Shown here: piece by piece, positions 49,881-59,187 of the stretch
How the letters are laid out: every line of letters starts with the position of its first letter
Position numbering within the stretch: the first letter of the stretch is position 1
Assembly (NCBI RefSeq): GCF_038957035.1
Contig: NZ_CP152412.1
Location: 5,948,501 to 6,012,500, forward strand
Source of the DNA: Bradyrhizobium sp. B097
GTDB lineage: Bacteria > Pseudomonadota > Alphaproteobacteria > Rhizobiales > Xanthobacteraceae
Direction: 5' to 3'
Length of the DNA stretch: 64,000 nt
The notes under the pieces: model-generated
What the model was told of the DNA's origin: nothing
Databases searched by the model: none
What the model saw: the letters and a program-made list of their open reading frames with translations, nothing else
Translations under genes and position numbers: made by a program

Positions 49881-50203
49881 GAAAAGCTCCTGTCCGACGC
49901 CCGCGGCTTTTTCTCCCGCGCCGTAGTAATATTCCAGCAAAACTAGGCCACATTGGTTGACGGCGCATTGATGGACAGGATGAACGATCGCTTAAGGGTT
50001 GCAGTGAAACTCGCTGCTAGTTCTGCCTGTACCCCGTCCTCGCCGCGCGAGGCGGCAAGCCGCGATTGGGCGTAAACGCATATCAGGGCTACCTGATCCG
50101 GCCCCGGCGGCGCTTTACCCTCGCGGCGGAATCCTGTTCCTTTATCGGACAGGACGACAACGAGGCCGGAACGAACCGGCCGCATCCAAAGGGAGTGACC
50201 GTC
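49881..50203. other. 323-bp intergenic region
   Basis: Separates the divergent pilin and ThDP enzyme genes and should hold both promoters. AAAGGGAG at 50188-50195 is the ribosome site of the latter. Nothing else recognised. Confidence 0.4.
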
Positions 50204-51838
50204 ATGAAGCTCGGCACCGCGATCGCGGAAATCATGAAGCGCGAGGGGATCGAGATCCTCACGGGCTACCCGGTCAACCATTTGATCGAATACGCCGCCA
50301 GTGCCGACATCCGCCCCGTGATGGTGCGCCAGGAGCGCATCGGCGTGCACATGGCGGACGCGATCTCGCGCGTCACCTCAGGCGAGAAGATCGGCGCGTT
50401 CTGCATGCAGCACGGACCAGGCGCCGAGAACGCGATGGGCGGCGTCGCGCAGTGCTACGGCGAATCCGTACCCGTCCTGGTGCTGCCGATGGGTTATGCG
50501 CGCCGGCTTGCCAACATCGATCCGAACTTCAATTCCAGCCAGGCGATGAAGGCGTTCTCGAAATCCTCGGAGCCGATCAACATCGCCGCCGAAGTCTGCA
50601 ACATCTTCCGCCGCGCCTTCACCAGATTGAAGAACGGCCGCGGCGGGCCTGTGATCGTCGAGATCCCCGCCGACATGTGGAACGAGGAGGTGCCGGAGCC
50701 GCTGAACTACACGCCGGTGCTGCGCACCCGCACCGGCGCCGATCCCGTTCACGTGAGGGAAGCCGCAACCCTCCTCGTCAACGCCAAGCGTCCAGTGATC
50801 TATGCCGGCCAGGGCGTGCATTACGCAAAAGCCTGGCCGCAGCTGAAGCGGCTCGCCGAGCGGCTCGCGATCCCCGTCACCACGAGCCTCGGCGGCAAGT
50901 CGTCATTTCCGGAGACGCATCCGCTGTCGCTCGGCTCCGGCGGCCTTGCCGTGCCACGTGCGGTGCCGAAATTCCTCACTGAGGCCGACGTGATCTTCGG
51001 CATCGGCTGCTCCTTCACCGAAACCTCGTTCGGCATCGCGATGCCGAAGGGCAAGACCATCATCCATTCGACGCTCGATCCGAACCACATCAACAAGGAT
51101 GTCGAGGCCAGGATCGGGCTCGTCGGCGACGCCGGCCTCGTGCTCGACGCGCTACTGGAGGAGATCGGCAAGACCGTGACCGCGGATCGTAACGCCAGCG
51201 CGGTCACTGAAGAGATCGCCGCTTCCCACAATGAATGGCTCGCCAAATGGATGCCGAAGCTCACGCATAACGATGCGCCGCTCAATCCCTACCGCGTGCT
51301 GTGGGACCTGCAGCACACCGTCGACATCCACAACACCATCATCACCCACGACGCGGGCAGCCCGCGCGATCAGCTGTCGCCGTTCTGGAAATCGGTCGAG
51401 CCGCTGTCCTATATCGGCTGGGGCAAGACCACGCAGCTCGGCTATGGTCTCGGCCTCGCGATGGGCGCCAGGCTGGCAAAACCGGACAAGCTCTGCATCA
51501 ATGTCTGGGGCGACGCCGCGATCGGTTTCACGGGGATGGATTTCGAGACCGCGGTGCGCGAGAGGATTCCGATCATGTCGATCCTGCTCAACAATTTCTC
51601 GATGGCAATCGAATTGAAGGTGATGCCGATCTCGACCGAGAAATACCGTTCGACCGATATCTCCGGCGACTACGCCGCGATGGCGCGGGCCTTCGGCGGC
51701 TATGGCGAGCGGGTGACCAAGCCCGAAGACATCATCCCCGCGATCAAGCGCGGCATCCAGAAGACCAGGGAAGGCGTGCCGGTGCTGCTGGAATTCATCA
51801 CCAGCAAGGAGACCGAGGTGTCGCGGCCGGGGACGTGA
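50204..51838 (+). CDS. ThDP-dependent enzyme of the acetolactate synthase/oxalyl-CoA decarboxylase type
   Basis: 544 residues from the ATG at 50204, with AAAGGGAG 8 nt before it. The N-terminal Pyr domain has Glu44 (RPVMVRQERIGVHMADAISR) that activates the cofactor. A central domain follows, with VIYAGQGVHYAKAWPQLKRL. The PP domain motif is GDAAIGFTGMDFETAVR then LLNNFSM, where GDG is GDA. The GFxGMxxET pattern is closer to oxalyl-CoA decarboxylase and 2-hydroxyacyl-CoA lyase than to acetolactate synthase, but no CoA-site assignment is possible here. Followed after 81 bp by the flavoprotein. The substrate is unknown. Confidence 0.85.
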   Translation: MKLGTAIAEIMKREGIEILTGYPVNHLIEYAASADIRPVMVRQERIGVHMADAISRVTSGEKIGAFCMQHGPGAENAMGGVAQCYGESVPVLVLPMGYARRLANIDPNFNSSQAMKAFSKSSEPINIAAEVCNIFRRAFTRLKNGRGGPVIVEIPADMWNEEVPEPLNYTPVLRTRTGADPVHVREAATLLVNAKRPVIYAGQGVHYAKAWPQLKRLAERLAIPVTTSLGGKSSFPETHPLSLGSGGLAVPRAVPKFLTEADVIFGIGCSFTETSFGIAMPKGKTIIHSTLDPNHINKDVEARIGLVGDAGLVLDALLEEIGKTVTADRNASAVTEEIAASHNEWLAKWMPKLTHNDAPLNPYRVLWDLQHTVDIHNTIITHDAGSPRDQLSPFWKSVEPLSYIGWGKTTQLGYGLGLAMGARLAKPDKLCINVWGDAAIGFTGMDFETAVRERIPIMSILLNNFSMAIELKVMPISTEKYRSTDISGDYAAMARAFGGYGERVTKPEDIIPAIKRGIQKTREGVPVLLEFITSKETEVSRPGT

Positions 51839-51919
51839 GGGACCTCACACGCCCTCACCCACTTGATTTGACCTCGCGTGCGCAGGCAAGCTCCCTCCGA
51901 CCCGAGATCGGAGGAAGAG

Positions 51920-53134
51920 ATGGCGCGCATCCTGGTGCTGGGGGCCGGCTTTGCCGGGCTGTGGGCGGCGCTTGGTGCGGCCCGCAAGCGCGACGAGATC
52001 GGCGCGCGGGCGGCGGACACCGAGATTCTGGTGATCGATCGCAACGCCTATCACAACATCCGGGTGCGCAATTACGAGGTCGATCTCGGCGACGTCGCGC
52101 TGCCGCTCAAGGGCCTGCTCGATCCGGTCGGCGTCAGGCATTGGGTGGCTGACGTCACGGCGATCGATCCGGCCAAGCGCGAGGTCGCCGTCAAGACAGG
52201 CTCCGGCGCGGAGACACTGAGCTATGATCGGCTGGTGCTGACGACCGGCAGCGAGCTGGTCCGCCCCGCGATATCGGGCCTTGCCGCGCATGGCTTCGAC
52301 GTCGACACCTTTGAGGCGGCGATGCGGCTCGACACGCATCTGGCGGCGCTCGGCAAGCAGCCGCCCTCGCCGGCACGTGCGACGGTGGCGGTGGTCGGCG
52401 CCGGTTTCACCGGGATCGAGGTTGCGGCCGAGATGCCGGCCAAGCTCGCGCACGCCGGGATCGCCGGCGATCGCCGCATCATCCTGATCGATCCCAATCC
52501 GGTGGTCGGCGCGACGTTCGGCGCGCATGGCCGCCCGGTCATCAACGAGGCGCTGGCCGCGCTCGGCGTCGAGACGCGGCTGAACGTCAGGGTCAGCGCC
52601 GTCGGCGCGGGCAGCATCACGCTTGATAGCGGCGAGATCATTCCGGCCGCGACTGTAGTGTGGTGCGGTGGCATGCGCGCGAGCCCCCTCGCCGCGATGC
52701 TGGCGGTGAAGCGCGACAGGCTTGGCCGCATCCCGGTGGATCATTACATGCGCGCCGAGGGCCTCAATGGCGTGTTCGCCGCCGGCGACGTCGCCGCCTG
52801 CCTGATCGACGGCGAGCATCCGACCGTGATGTCGTGCCAGTTCGCGCGGCCGATGGGCCGGTTTGCCGGGCACAATGTGGTTGCGGATCTGTTCGGCGAA
52901 AGACTGCTGCCGCTCACTATCGATTGGTACGTGACGGTGCTCGATCTCGGCGGCTGGGGCGCGCTCTACACCACCGGCTGGGACCGCGAGGTGCACACCA
53001 CGGGCGCCGCCGCCAAGCTCACCAAGCAGACCATCAACCAGCAGCGCATCTATCCGCCGCGCAACGGCGACCGCGCCGCACTGCTTGCGGCCGCCGCGCC
53101 GACGATCCAGACGGCACCGCCGACGCGGAAGTAG
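51920..53134 (+). CDS. FAD-dependent pyridine nucleotide oxidoreductase (NDH-2-like)
   Basis: 404 residues from the ATG at 51920 with a strong GGAGGAAGAG upstream. FAD site ARILVLGAGFAGLWAALGAA, NAD site ATVAVVGAGFTGIEVAAEMP and second FAD motif GLNGVFAAGDVAACLIDGEH give the two-dinucleotide-binding layout of type II NADH dehydrogenases and related quinone reductases. It lacks the redox-active CxxxxC of disulfide reductases. No transmembrane helix; probably peripheral membrane. Electron acceptor unknown. Confidence 0.87.
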   Translation: MARILVLGAGFAGLWAALGAARKRDEIGARAADTEILVIDRNAYHNIRVRNYEVDLGDVALPLKGLLDPVGVRHWVADVTAIDPAKREVAVKTGSGAETLSYDRLVLTTGSELVRPAISGLAAHGFDVDTFEAAMRLDTHLAALGKQPPSPARATVAVVGAGFTGIEVAAEMPAKLAHAGIAGDRRIILIDPNPVVGATFGAHGRPVINEALAALGVETRLNVRVSAVGAGSITLDSGEIIPAATVVWCGGMRASPLAAMLAVKRDRLGRIPVDHYMRAEGLNGVFAAGDVAACLIDGEHPTVMSCQFARPMGRFAGHNVVADLFGERLLPLTIDWYVTVLDLGGWGALYTTGWDREVHTTGAAAKLTKQTINQQRIYPPRNGDRAALLAAAAPTIQTAPPTRK

Positions 53135-53161
53135 TAGTTGGCTCGTCTCGACCCCTCTTCG

Positions 53162-53247
53162 CCGTCATTGCGAGGAGCGAAGCGATGAAGCAATCCATCT
53201 ATCCCCGAGTGGAATGATGGATTGCTTCGCTTCGCTCGCAATGACGG
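53162..53247. repeat. Large intergenic palindrome (REP/BIME-like)
   Basis: Arms 53162-53199 and 53216-53247 pair as CCGTCATTGCGAG...GATTGC with GCAATC...CTCGCAATGACGG (imperfect, about 30 bp, small loop). Such palindromes containing TCATTGCGAG are found scattered in Bradyrhizobium and relatives. It lies between converging genes and could also act as a bidirectional terminator. Confidence 0.7.
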
Positions 53248-53263
53248 GGCTTTGGGCTTGGCG

Positions 53264-54508
53264 TTACTGCGACAACTTCACGAAATCCGGAAACTTCAGC
53301 TTCCCTTCCGCGATCGCCTTCGGCCAGACCGTGATCTGCTTGCCGCCCTGCCACTGGAACACGAGGCCGGTGACAGCACCCGGGCCGGACTTGATGCCGT
53401 GGGTGAACTCGTCGTTCTTGCCGTAGAACTGGATCTTGCCGATCGTGCCGTCGAAGTCGGTCTTCTCGAGCTCGGTGACCATCTTGTCCGGATCGGTCGA
53501 GCCGGCGCGCTGGATCGCTTCCGCAATGATGTAGACCTCGTCATAGGCGGTGTAGCCGGTATAGGCCGGCGGCGTGCCGAACTTGGCCTTGAAGGCGGCC
53601 GCGAACGGCTTTGTCTTCGGCGTCACCGCGACGTCGGGCGTCGCCACCGCGAGCGAGGGCACGCCTTCGGCCGCGCCGTTGGTGTCGCCCCAGAAGGTCG
53701 GGCTCAGCGCCTGCGCGCTGATGCCGAACATCGGGATCGGCACCTGCTGGTTCTTCCACTGCACCGTCGGCTGCACGCCGACATGGGAGATGCCGGTGAC
53801 GATCACGTCGGGCTTGGCGGCTTCCATCTTGTTGAAGATCGGCGTGAAGTCGGTGGTGTCGGGCGAGAAGCGGATGTGCTCGACGACCTTCAGGCCGGCC
53901 TTGGGCAGGCAGGCCTCGTAGCCGATGTCGAGCGGCTTGGTCCAGGCCGCGTCCTCGCTCATGATCGCCACCGACTTGAACTTGAGCTGGTCGACCAAGA
54001 GCTCCTTGGCCGCGTCGCAGACGAGCTGCGCCTGCGCGGCCGAGGTCAGGTAACCGTGGAAGGTGTACTTGTTCTTCTCATAGTCGTTGTGGATCGCCTT
54101 GGTGATCTCGTTCGAGGCGGCGCCAGGCGTGATCAGCGGCATCTTCAGCCGCGAGGCCCACGGCTCCAGCGCCAGCACGACCTCGCTGATGTAGCTCGCG
54201 ATCACGGCCGAAACCTTGTCCTCGCTGACCGCGCGCTGAAACGCGCGCACCGAATCCGCCGACGAGCTCTTGTTGTCGTAGGTGACGATCTCGATCTTGC
54301 GGCCCAGCACACCGCCCTTGGCGTTGATCTCGTCGGCAGCGATCTGCGCGCCGCCCGGGGTTGCCGCGCCCGCGATCGACTGCACCTCGGCGATGATTCC
54401 GATCTTGATCGGGTCCTTGGACTGCGCATAGGCCGGCGCCGCGAGGCACAGCGCGAGCGCCGAGGCCAACAGGCTCACGCGGGTGGCGGTTGAATATGCT
54501 GGCATCAT
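53264..54508 (-). CDS. Branched-chain amino-acid-type ABC substrate-binding protein, copy A
   Basis: 414 residues. A signal peptide (RVSLLASALALCLAAPAYA) precedes a type I periplasmic binding fold (Peripla_BP_6/LivJ-like): IKIGIIAEVQSIAGAATPGG, ADEINAKGGVLGRKIEIVTY and RLKMPLITPGAASNEITKAI. The protein is the last of the five-gene operon, 42 bp after the ATPase. It is close to copy B, for example EHIRFSPDTTDFTPIFNKME and TVQWKNQQVPIPMFGISAQA. Ligand may be an amino acid or other small amide or aromatic acid. Confidence 0.93.
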   Translation of the reverse strand: MMPAYSTATRVSLLASALALCLAAPAYAQSKDPIKIGIIAEVQSIAGAATPGGAQIAADEINAKGGVLGRKIEIVTYDNKSSSADSVRAFQRAVSEDKVSAVIASYISEVVLALEPWASRLKMPLITPGAASNEITKAIHNDYEKNKYTFHGYLTSAAQAQLVCDAAKELLVDQLKFKSVAIMSEDAAWTKPLDIGYEACLPKAGLKVVEHIRFSPDTTDFTPIFNKMEAAKPDVIVTGISHVGVQPTVQWKNQQVPIPMFGISAQALSPTFWGDTNGAAEGVPSLAVATPDVAVTPKTKPFAAAFKAKFGTPPAYTGYTAYDEVYIIAEAIQRAGSTDPDKMVTELEKTDFDGTIGKIQFYGKNDEFTHGIKSGPGAVTGLVFQWQGGKQITVWPKAIAEGKLKFPDFVKLSQ

Positions 54509-54550
54509 GATCTCCCTTGCTTGTTTTGTTATTTCTTCAAACTTTGAGCG

Positions 54551-56032
54551 TCAGAGAAAGTCCTTGCCGGCCTCCGCGGCGAACCGGCCCGGATCGCCTT
54601 CCCAGACGATCCGCGCGTGCTCCAGCACATAGACGCGGTCGGCATGGGGAAGCGCGAAGGTCACGTTCTGCTCGCCGAGCAGCACCGTGATCTTGGTGGT
54701 CTGGCGCAGCTTCTCCAGCGCCTTCGACAACAGTTCGAGGATGACCGGCGCGAGGCCCAACGTCGGCTCGTCGAGGATCAGGATCTGCGGCTGCATCATC
54801 AGCGCGCGGCCGATCGCCAGCATCTGCTGCTCGCCGCCGGACAGCGTCTGCGCCATCTGGCCCTGGCGCTCCTTCAGGATCGGAAACAGTTCGAACAGCC
54901 AGGCGAGTTGCTTCGCCCGCGCTGCATCGTCCAGATGCTGGCCGCCGAGGTCGAGGTTCTCCCGCACCGTCATCTCGCCGAACAATTCGCGCGATTCCGG
55001 ACACTGCACCAGGCCCGAGCGGGCGATCTTGGCAGGTCCCGTTCCGCGCAGCTTCTCGCCGCCGCGCAAGATCTCGCCGGTATAGGGCAGGAAGCCCGAG
55101 ATGGTGTTGAACAGCGTGGTCTTGCCGGCGCCGTTGAGGCCGACGATCGAGACGAACTCGCCCTCATGGACGTGGATCGAGACGTTCTCCAGCGCCTGCG
55201 CCTTGCCGTAATGCACGCTGACATTCTCGACCTGCAGCAGCGGCACCTTGTCCTTGAACGAGGTCTCGGGCCGCGCATGGGTCTCGATCGCGCCGCCGAG
55301 ATAGACCCGCCGCACGGTCTCGTTCTTCATCACGTCCTCGGCGCGGCCGGTCGTGATCTCCTCGCCGAGATACATCGCGAGCACGCGGTCGACCAGCGCC
55401 GCGACGCTCTTGACGTTGTGGTCGACCAGCATCACCGCGCGTCCCTCGTCGCGGAAGCTGCGGATCAATTGCGAGAACACGCCGACCTCGGTGCTGGTCA
55501 GCCCGGCAAACGGCTCGTCGACGAGCACCACCTTCGGGTCGCGCGCGATTGCTTTCGCCAGCTCAAGCCGGCGCAGATCGGCGAATGGCAGCGTCGGCGG
55601 GCGGCGGTCCATCACCGCCCCGAGGCCGACGCGCTCGGCGATCCACCTGGCGCGCTCGGTCAGTGCCTTGTCGGGAAACAGCATGAACAGGCTGTCGGGC
55701 AACAGCGCGACCATGATGTTCTCGAGCACGGTCTGCCGGTTCAGCGGCCGCGAGTGCTGGAACACCATGCCAAAGCCCTTGCGCGCGATCTTGTGCGCAG
55801 GCAGCCCGGCGACGTTCTCGCCCTCGAACAGCACCTCGCCCATGGTCGGGCGCTCGATGCCCATCACGCTCTTCATCGCGGTCGACTTGCCCGAGCCGTT
55901 CGGCCCGATCAGGCCGAGGATCTCACCGGTGCGCAGCTCGAAGCTCAGATTCTTCACCGCGGTCAGGCCGCCGAACCGCTTGGTCAGGCCGCGAACTGCA
56001 AGTGTCGGAGTAGTAGTCACGGTCTGATCCAT
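54551..56032 (-). CDS. Fused LivG-LivF ATPase of a branched-chain amino-acid-type transporter
   Basis: 493 residues, two ATPase domains in one chain. Domain 1 (about 10-250, LivG-like): GLIGPNGSGKSTAMKSVMGI, VFQHSRPLNRQTVLENI, Walker B VVLVDEPFAGLTSTEV, but the signature reads LPFADLRRLELAKAI, with Ala in place of the invariant Gly and Leu for Gln. Domain 2 (about 265-493, LivF-like): SIVGLNGAGKTTLFNTISGF, LSGGEQQMLAIGRALM and ILILDEPTLGLAPVILELLS. Usually LivG and LivF are separate genes. The start directly abuts the LivM stop (0 bp). One of the two ATP sites may be degenerate. Confidence 0.92.
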   Translation of the reverse strand: MDQTVTTTPTLAVRGLTKRFGGLTAVKNLSFELRTGEILGLIGPNGSGKSTAMKSVMGIERPTMGEVLFEGENVAGLPAHKIARKGFGMVFQHSRPLNRQTVLENIMVALLPDSLFMLFPDKALTERARWIAERVGLGAVMDRRPPTLPFADLRRLELAKAIARDPKVVLVDEPFAGLTSTEVGVFSQLIRSFRDEGRAVMLVDHNVKSVAALVDRVLAMYLGEEITTGRAEDVMKNETVRRVYLGGAIETHARPETSFKDKVPLLQVENVSVHYGKAQALENVSIHVHEGEFVSIVGLNGAGKTTLFNTISGFLPYTGEILRGGEKLRGTGPAKIARSGLVQCPESRELFGEMTVRENLDLGGQHLDDAARAKQLAWLFELFPILKERQGQMAQTLSGGEQQMLAIGRALMMQPQILILDEPTLGLAPVILELLSKALEKLRQTTKITVLLGEQNVTFALPHADRVYVLEHARIVWEGDPGRFAAEAGKDFL

Positions 56033-56959
56033 TTAGGAGCGCGCCTCGCGTGACAGGGCCGCTCCGAGGAAACCGCCGGGGAAGAACAGCACGACGAGCA
56101 GCGCCACCGCCGAGACGATGAAGGTTGCGAGTTCGCCGGTCGGACGCAGGAATTCGCCGGCCACGATCAGGAAGATCGCACCTAGCGCCGCACCGAGCAC
56201 GGTGCGCCGTCCGCCGAGCACGGCGGAGACGATGACGTTCACGCCGACCGCGACGTCGACCACGGTGCCGACCGAAGCGGTGCCGAAGTAGAACACCAGG
56301 AGCGCCCCCGACAGTCCCGAGAAGAACGCGCTGACGATGAAGGCCGCGAGCTTGTGCTTGACGATGTTGAAGCCGAGCGCGCCGGCCTGCACCGGGTCCT
56401 GCCCGCTTGCCTGCAGCACGAGTCCAACCGGCGATTGCGACAGTCCGTACAGGATCGCGGCGCTCACGGTCATGAAGCCGAGCGCGATCCAGTAATTGGC
56501 GCCGGCATTGATGGTGATGACATCGGGGATTGTGAGCCCGATCTCGCCACCGGTCAGATCGGCGAACACCACGATGAAGTTCTGCAGCATCAGCACCGCG
56601 ACCAGCGTGGTCAGGCCGAAATACGGTCCCCTCACCCGCAGCGCCGGCAGCGCCAGCACGAAGCCCGCGACAACCGAGGCCAGCGCGCCGAGCAGGATGC
56701 AGACATAGACCGACCAGCCGAACTGGTTGTTGAGGATCCCTGCGGTGTAGGCGCCGGTGCCGATCAGGAAGGTCGGCCCGAAATTGACCTCGCCGGCGAA
56801 GCCGAACAGCAGGTCCCAGGCCATCGCGAACACGCCGAAATAGAATGCGACGGTGAGCAGCCCGAGGATGTAGCCCGAGACGTAGAGCGGCAGCGTCGCG
56901 GCAACCACCACGCAGACCAGCGATATGAAGAACAGGCGCGAGGTAAAGAAGTTGGCCAT
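56033..56959 (-). CDS. livM: LivM-type permease
   Basis: 308 residues, about 8-9 membrane helices. FAMAWDLLFGFAGEVNFGPT is the LivM signature near residues 43-62, and YFGLTTLVAVLMLQNFIVVF and NVIVSAVLGGRRTVLGAALG follow, the last being the conserved EAA-like cytoplasmic loop that contacts the ATPase. It forms the second half of the membrane channel with LivH. One base separates it from livH. Confidence 0.93.
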   Translation of the reverse strand: MANFFTSRLFFISLVCVVVAATLPLYVSGYILGLLTVAFYFGVFAMAWDLLFGFAGEVNFGPTFLIGTGAYTAGILNNQFGWSVYVCILLGALASVVAGFVLALPALRVRGPYFGLTTLVAVLMLQNFIVVFADLTGGEIGLTIPDVITINAGANYWIALGFMTVSAAILYGLSQSPVGLVLQASGQDPVQAGALGFNIVKHKLAAFIVSAFFSGLSGALLVFYFGTASVGTVVDVAVGVNVIVSAVLGGRRTVLGAALGAIFLIVAGEFLRPTGELATFIVSAVALLVVLFFPGGFLGAALSREARS

Positions 56960-56960
56960 C

Positions 56961-57836
56961 TCAGCGCCTCCCCAAGAGGCCCTGGGGCCGGATATACATC
57001 ACGAACACCAACAGCAGCAGCGCCGGGATGGTGCGGTAGGCCGGCGAGATCATGTAAGCCGTGATGGTCTCGAGATAGCCGACGACGAAGGCCGCAATCA
57101 GCGAGCCGGAGACGCTGCCGAGGCCGCCGAGCACCACGATCGAGAACGCGCTCGCTGTCAGCGGTCCGACGCTGTAGGAGCTGACGCCGAGGAACATGCC
57201 GAGCAGCACGCCGGCAATGCCGGCCAGGATGCCGTAGATGCCCCACACCACGATGTAGATCTGGGTGAGCTCAAGCCCGAGCAAGGTGACGCCGCGCGGG
57301 TTCATCGACGCCGCCAGCACGGCCTTGCCGGTGCGGGTGCGGTTCACCAAGAGCCAGAGCAGGCCGATCACGAGGCAGCACACCAGCGCGGTGAAGATAT
57401 TGTTGCGCGGCGTGCGGTTGCCGAAGATATCGACGACGCCCTCCACGATCGGCAGCACCGTCTTGGCATTGTTGGTGAAGAAATAGGCGATCAGCTCCTG
57501 GATCATGATGCCCCACAGCAGGGTGCCGGTGAGGACGAAGATTTCCTTCTCCTCATTGGGGATCCGCCTCGAGTTCTGGATCGGCTTCACGACCGCGAAA
57601 TAGGTCGCGAACGCCATGATCAGCGCCACACCGACACCGAACAACGCGCCGGAGTAGATGTCGAGGTGCAGCACGCTGGCCGCGGCCCAGGCCGCGACCG
57701 CTGCGGCCACCATGATGGCACCGTGGGAGAGGTTGAGGACGCCGGAGACACCGAAGATCAGGGTGAAGCCGGTGGCACCGAGCGCATAGAGCGCACTGAT
57801 GGCGAAGCCATCGATCAGGATTTGTAGGGCAAGCAT
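56961..57836 (-). CDS. livH: LivH-type permease
   Basis: 291 residues, about 8 membrane helices. It begins MLALQILIDGFAISALYALG, with GATGFTLIFGVSGVLNLSHG, the typical LivH signature (GxxxxFGxxxxxNxxHG), and LLGLELTQIYIVVWGIYGIL; the C-terminal EAA-like loop is FSIVVLGGLGSVSGSLIAAF. It pairs with LivM. It follows copy B after 94 bp. Confidence 0.93.
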   Translation of the reverse strand: MLALQILIDGFAISALYALGATGFTLIFGVSGVLNLSHGAIMVAAAVAAWAAASVLHLDIYSGALFGVGVALIMAFATYFAVVKPIQNSRRIPNEEKEIFVLTGTLLWGIMIQELIAYFFTNNAKTVLPIVEGVVDIFGNRTPRNNIFTALVCCLVIGLLWLLVNRTRTGKAVLAASMNPRGVTLLGLELTQIYIVVWGIYGILAGIAGVLLGMFLGVSSYSVGPLTASAFSIVVLGGLGSVSGSLIAAFVVGYLETITAYMISPAYRTIPALLLLVFVMYIRPQGLLGRR

Positions 57837-57930
57837 CTCAAATCGGCCGCGGCAGCAGGGCTGCCTGTTGTGGAGGACGCGGAACTGAATACGGATGCTC
57901 CCGGGACCGGCCCGGGAGCATGATCATCGG

Positions 57931-59187
57931 TCAGTTCGTGGTGAGCTTGATGAAGCTCGGGAACTTGAGATCGCTCTTGGCGACCTCCTTCGGCCAGACC
58001 GCGACCTGCTTGCCGCCCTGCCACTGCAGCATCAGTCCGGTGATCAGGCCCTTGCCGTACTTGATCGAATGGGTGAAGGGATCGTCCTTGCCGTAGAACT
58101 GGACGCGTCCGATGGTTCCTTCCCAATCGGTCTTCTCCAGCGCATCGACCATCTTGTCGGCCTCGATCGAGCCGGCGCGCTTCACCGCATCCGCGATGTA
58201 GTAGACCTCGTCATAGGCGGTGTAGCCCGCATAGGACGGATAGTTGCCGTAGCGCTTCTTGAAATCCTCCGCAAACGGCACCGACTTCGGCGTCACCGCG
58301 ACGTTCGGGCCCGACACGCCCTGATACAGCACGCCTTCCGCCGCGTCGTTGGTGTCCTTGCCGAAGGTCTCGTTGGTCGCCTGCGAGGAAATGCCGAACA
58401 TCGGGATCGGCACCTGCTGGTTCTTCCACTGCACCGTCGGCTGCACGCCGACATGCGAGATGCCGGTGATGATGACGTCGGGCTTGGCGGCTTCGACCTT
58501 GTTGAAGATCGGCGTGAAATCGGTGGTGTCGGGCGAGAAGCGGATATGGTCGACGACCTTGAGCCCGATCTTGGGCAGACACTCCTCGTAGCCGACGTCG
58601 AGCGGCTTGGTCCACGCCGCGTCCTCGCTCATGATGACCGCGGTCTTCATGTGCTTCTGATCGACCAGCAGCTCCTTGGCGGCATCGCAGACCGACAGCG
58701 CCAGCGCCGCCGAGGTCAGGTAGCCGTGGAAGGTGTACTTGTTCTTCTCGTAGTCGGCGTGGACGCTCTTGCTGATCTCGTTGGAGGCCGCCCCGGGCGT
58801 GATGAACGGGGTCTTCAGGCGCGAAGCCCAGGGCTCGAGCGCCAGCACGACTTCGCTGATGTAGCTCGAGATGACGACATTGACCTTGTCTTCGTTGACC
58901 GCGCGCTGGAACGCACGCACCGAGTCCGCCGAGGACGAGTGATTGTCGTAAGAGACGATCTCGATCTTGCGGCCGTCGATGCCGCCCTTGGCGTTGATCT
59001 CGTCGGCGGCGAGCTGCGCCGCCTGCGGGATCGACGCCCCGGCAATCGCCTGCGCTTCGGCGATCACACCGATCTTGAGGGTGTCAGCCGCCAGCGCTCC
59101 GCCGGGCGCGAGCGCCACAAGGCCCAACACGGCCGCTCCAGCAAGTTGCTGCATCGCATGAACAGGCAGTCGCGAAGTCTTTTTCAC
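57931..59187 (-). CDS. Branched-chain amino-acid-type ABC substrate-binding protein, copy B
   Basis: 418 residues from a GTG at 59187 with GAGGAG 10 nt upstream. The open frame goes further upstream but without a sound start. A signal peptide (VHAMQQLAGAAVLGLVALAPGGALA) precedes LKIGVIAEAQAIAGASIPQA, ADEINAKGGIDGRKIEIVSY and RLKTPFITPGAASNEISKSV. It is strongly similar along its length to copy A, with which it flanks the permease and ATPase genes. The two probably bind related ligands. Confidence 0.9.
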   Translation of the reverse strand: MKKTSRLPVHAMQQLAGAAVLGLVALAPGGALAADTLKIGVIAEAQAIAGASIPQAAQLAADEINAKGGIDGRKIEIVSYDNHSSSADSVRAFQRAVNEDKVNVVISSYISEVVLALEPWASRLKTPFITPGAASNEISKSVHADYEKNKYTFHGYLTSAALALSVCDAAKELLVDQKHMKTAVIMSEDAAWTKPLDVGYEECLPKIGLKVVDHIRFSPDTTDFTPIFNKVEAAKPDVIITGISHVGVQPTVQWKNQQVPIPMFGISSQATNETFGKDTNDAAEGVLYQGVSGPNVAVTPKSVPFAEDFKKRYGNYPSYAGYTAYDEVYYIADAVKRAGSIEADKMVDALEKTDWEGTIGRVQFYGKDDPFTHSIKYGKGLITGLMLQWQGGKQVAVWPKEVAKSDLKFPSFIKLTTN

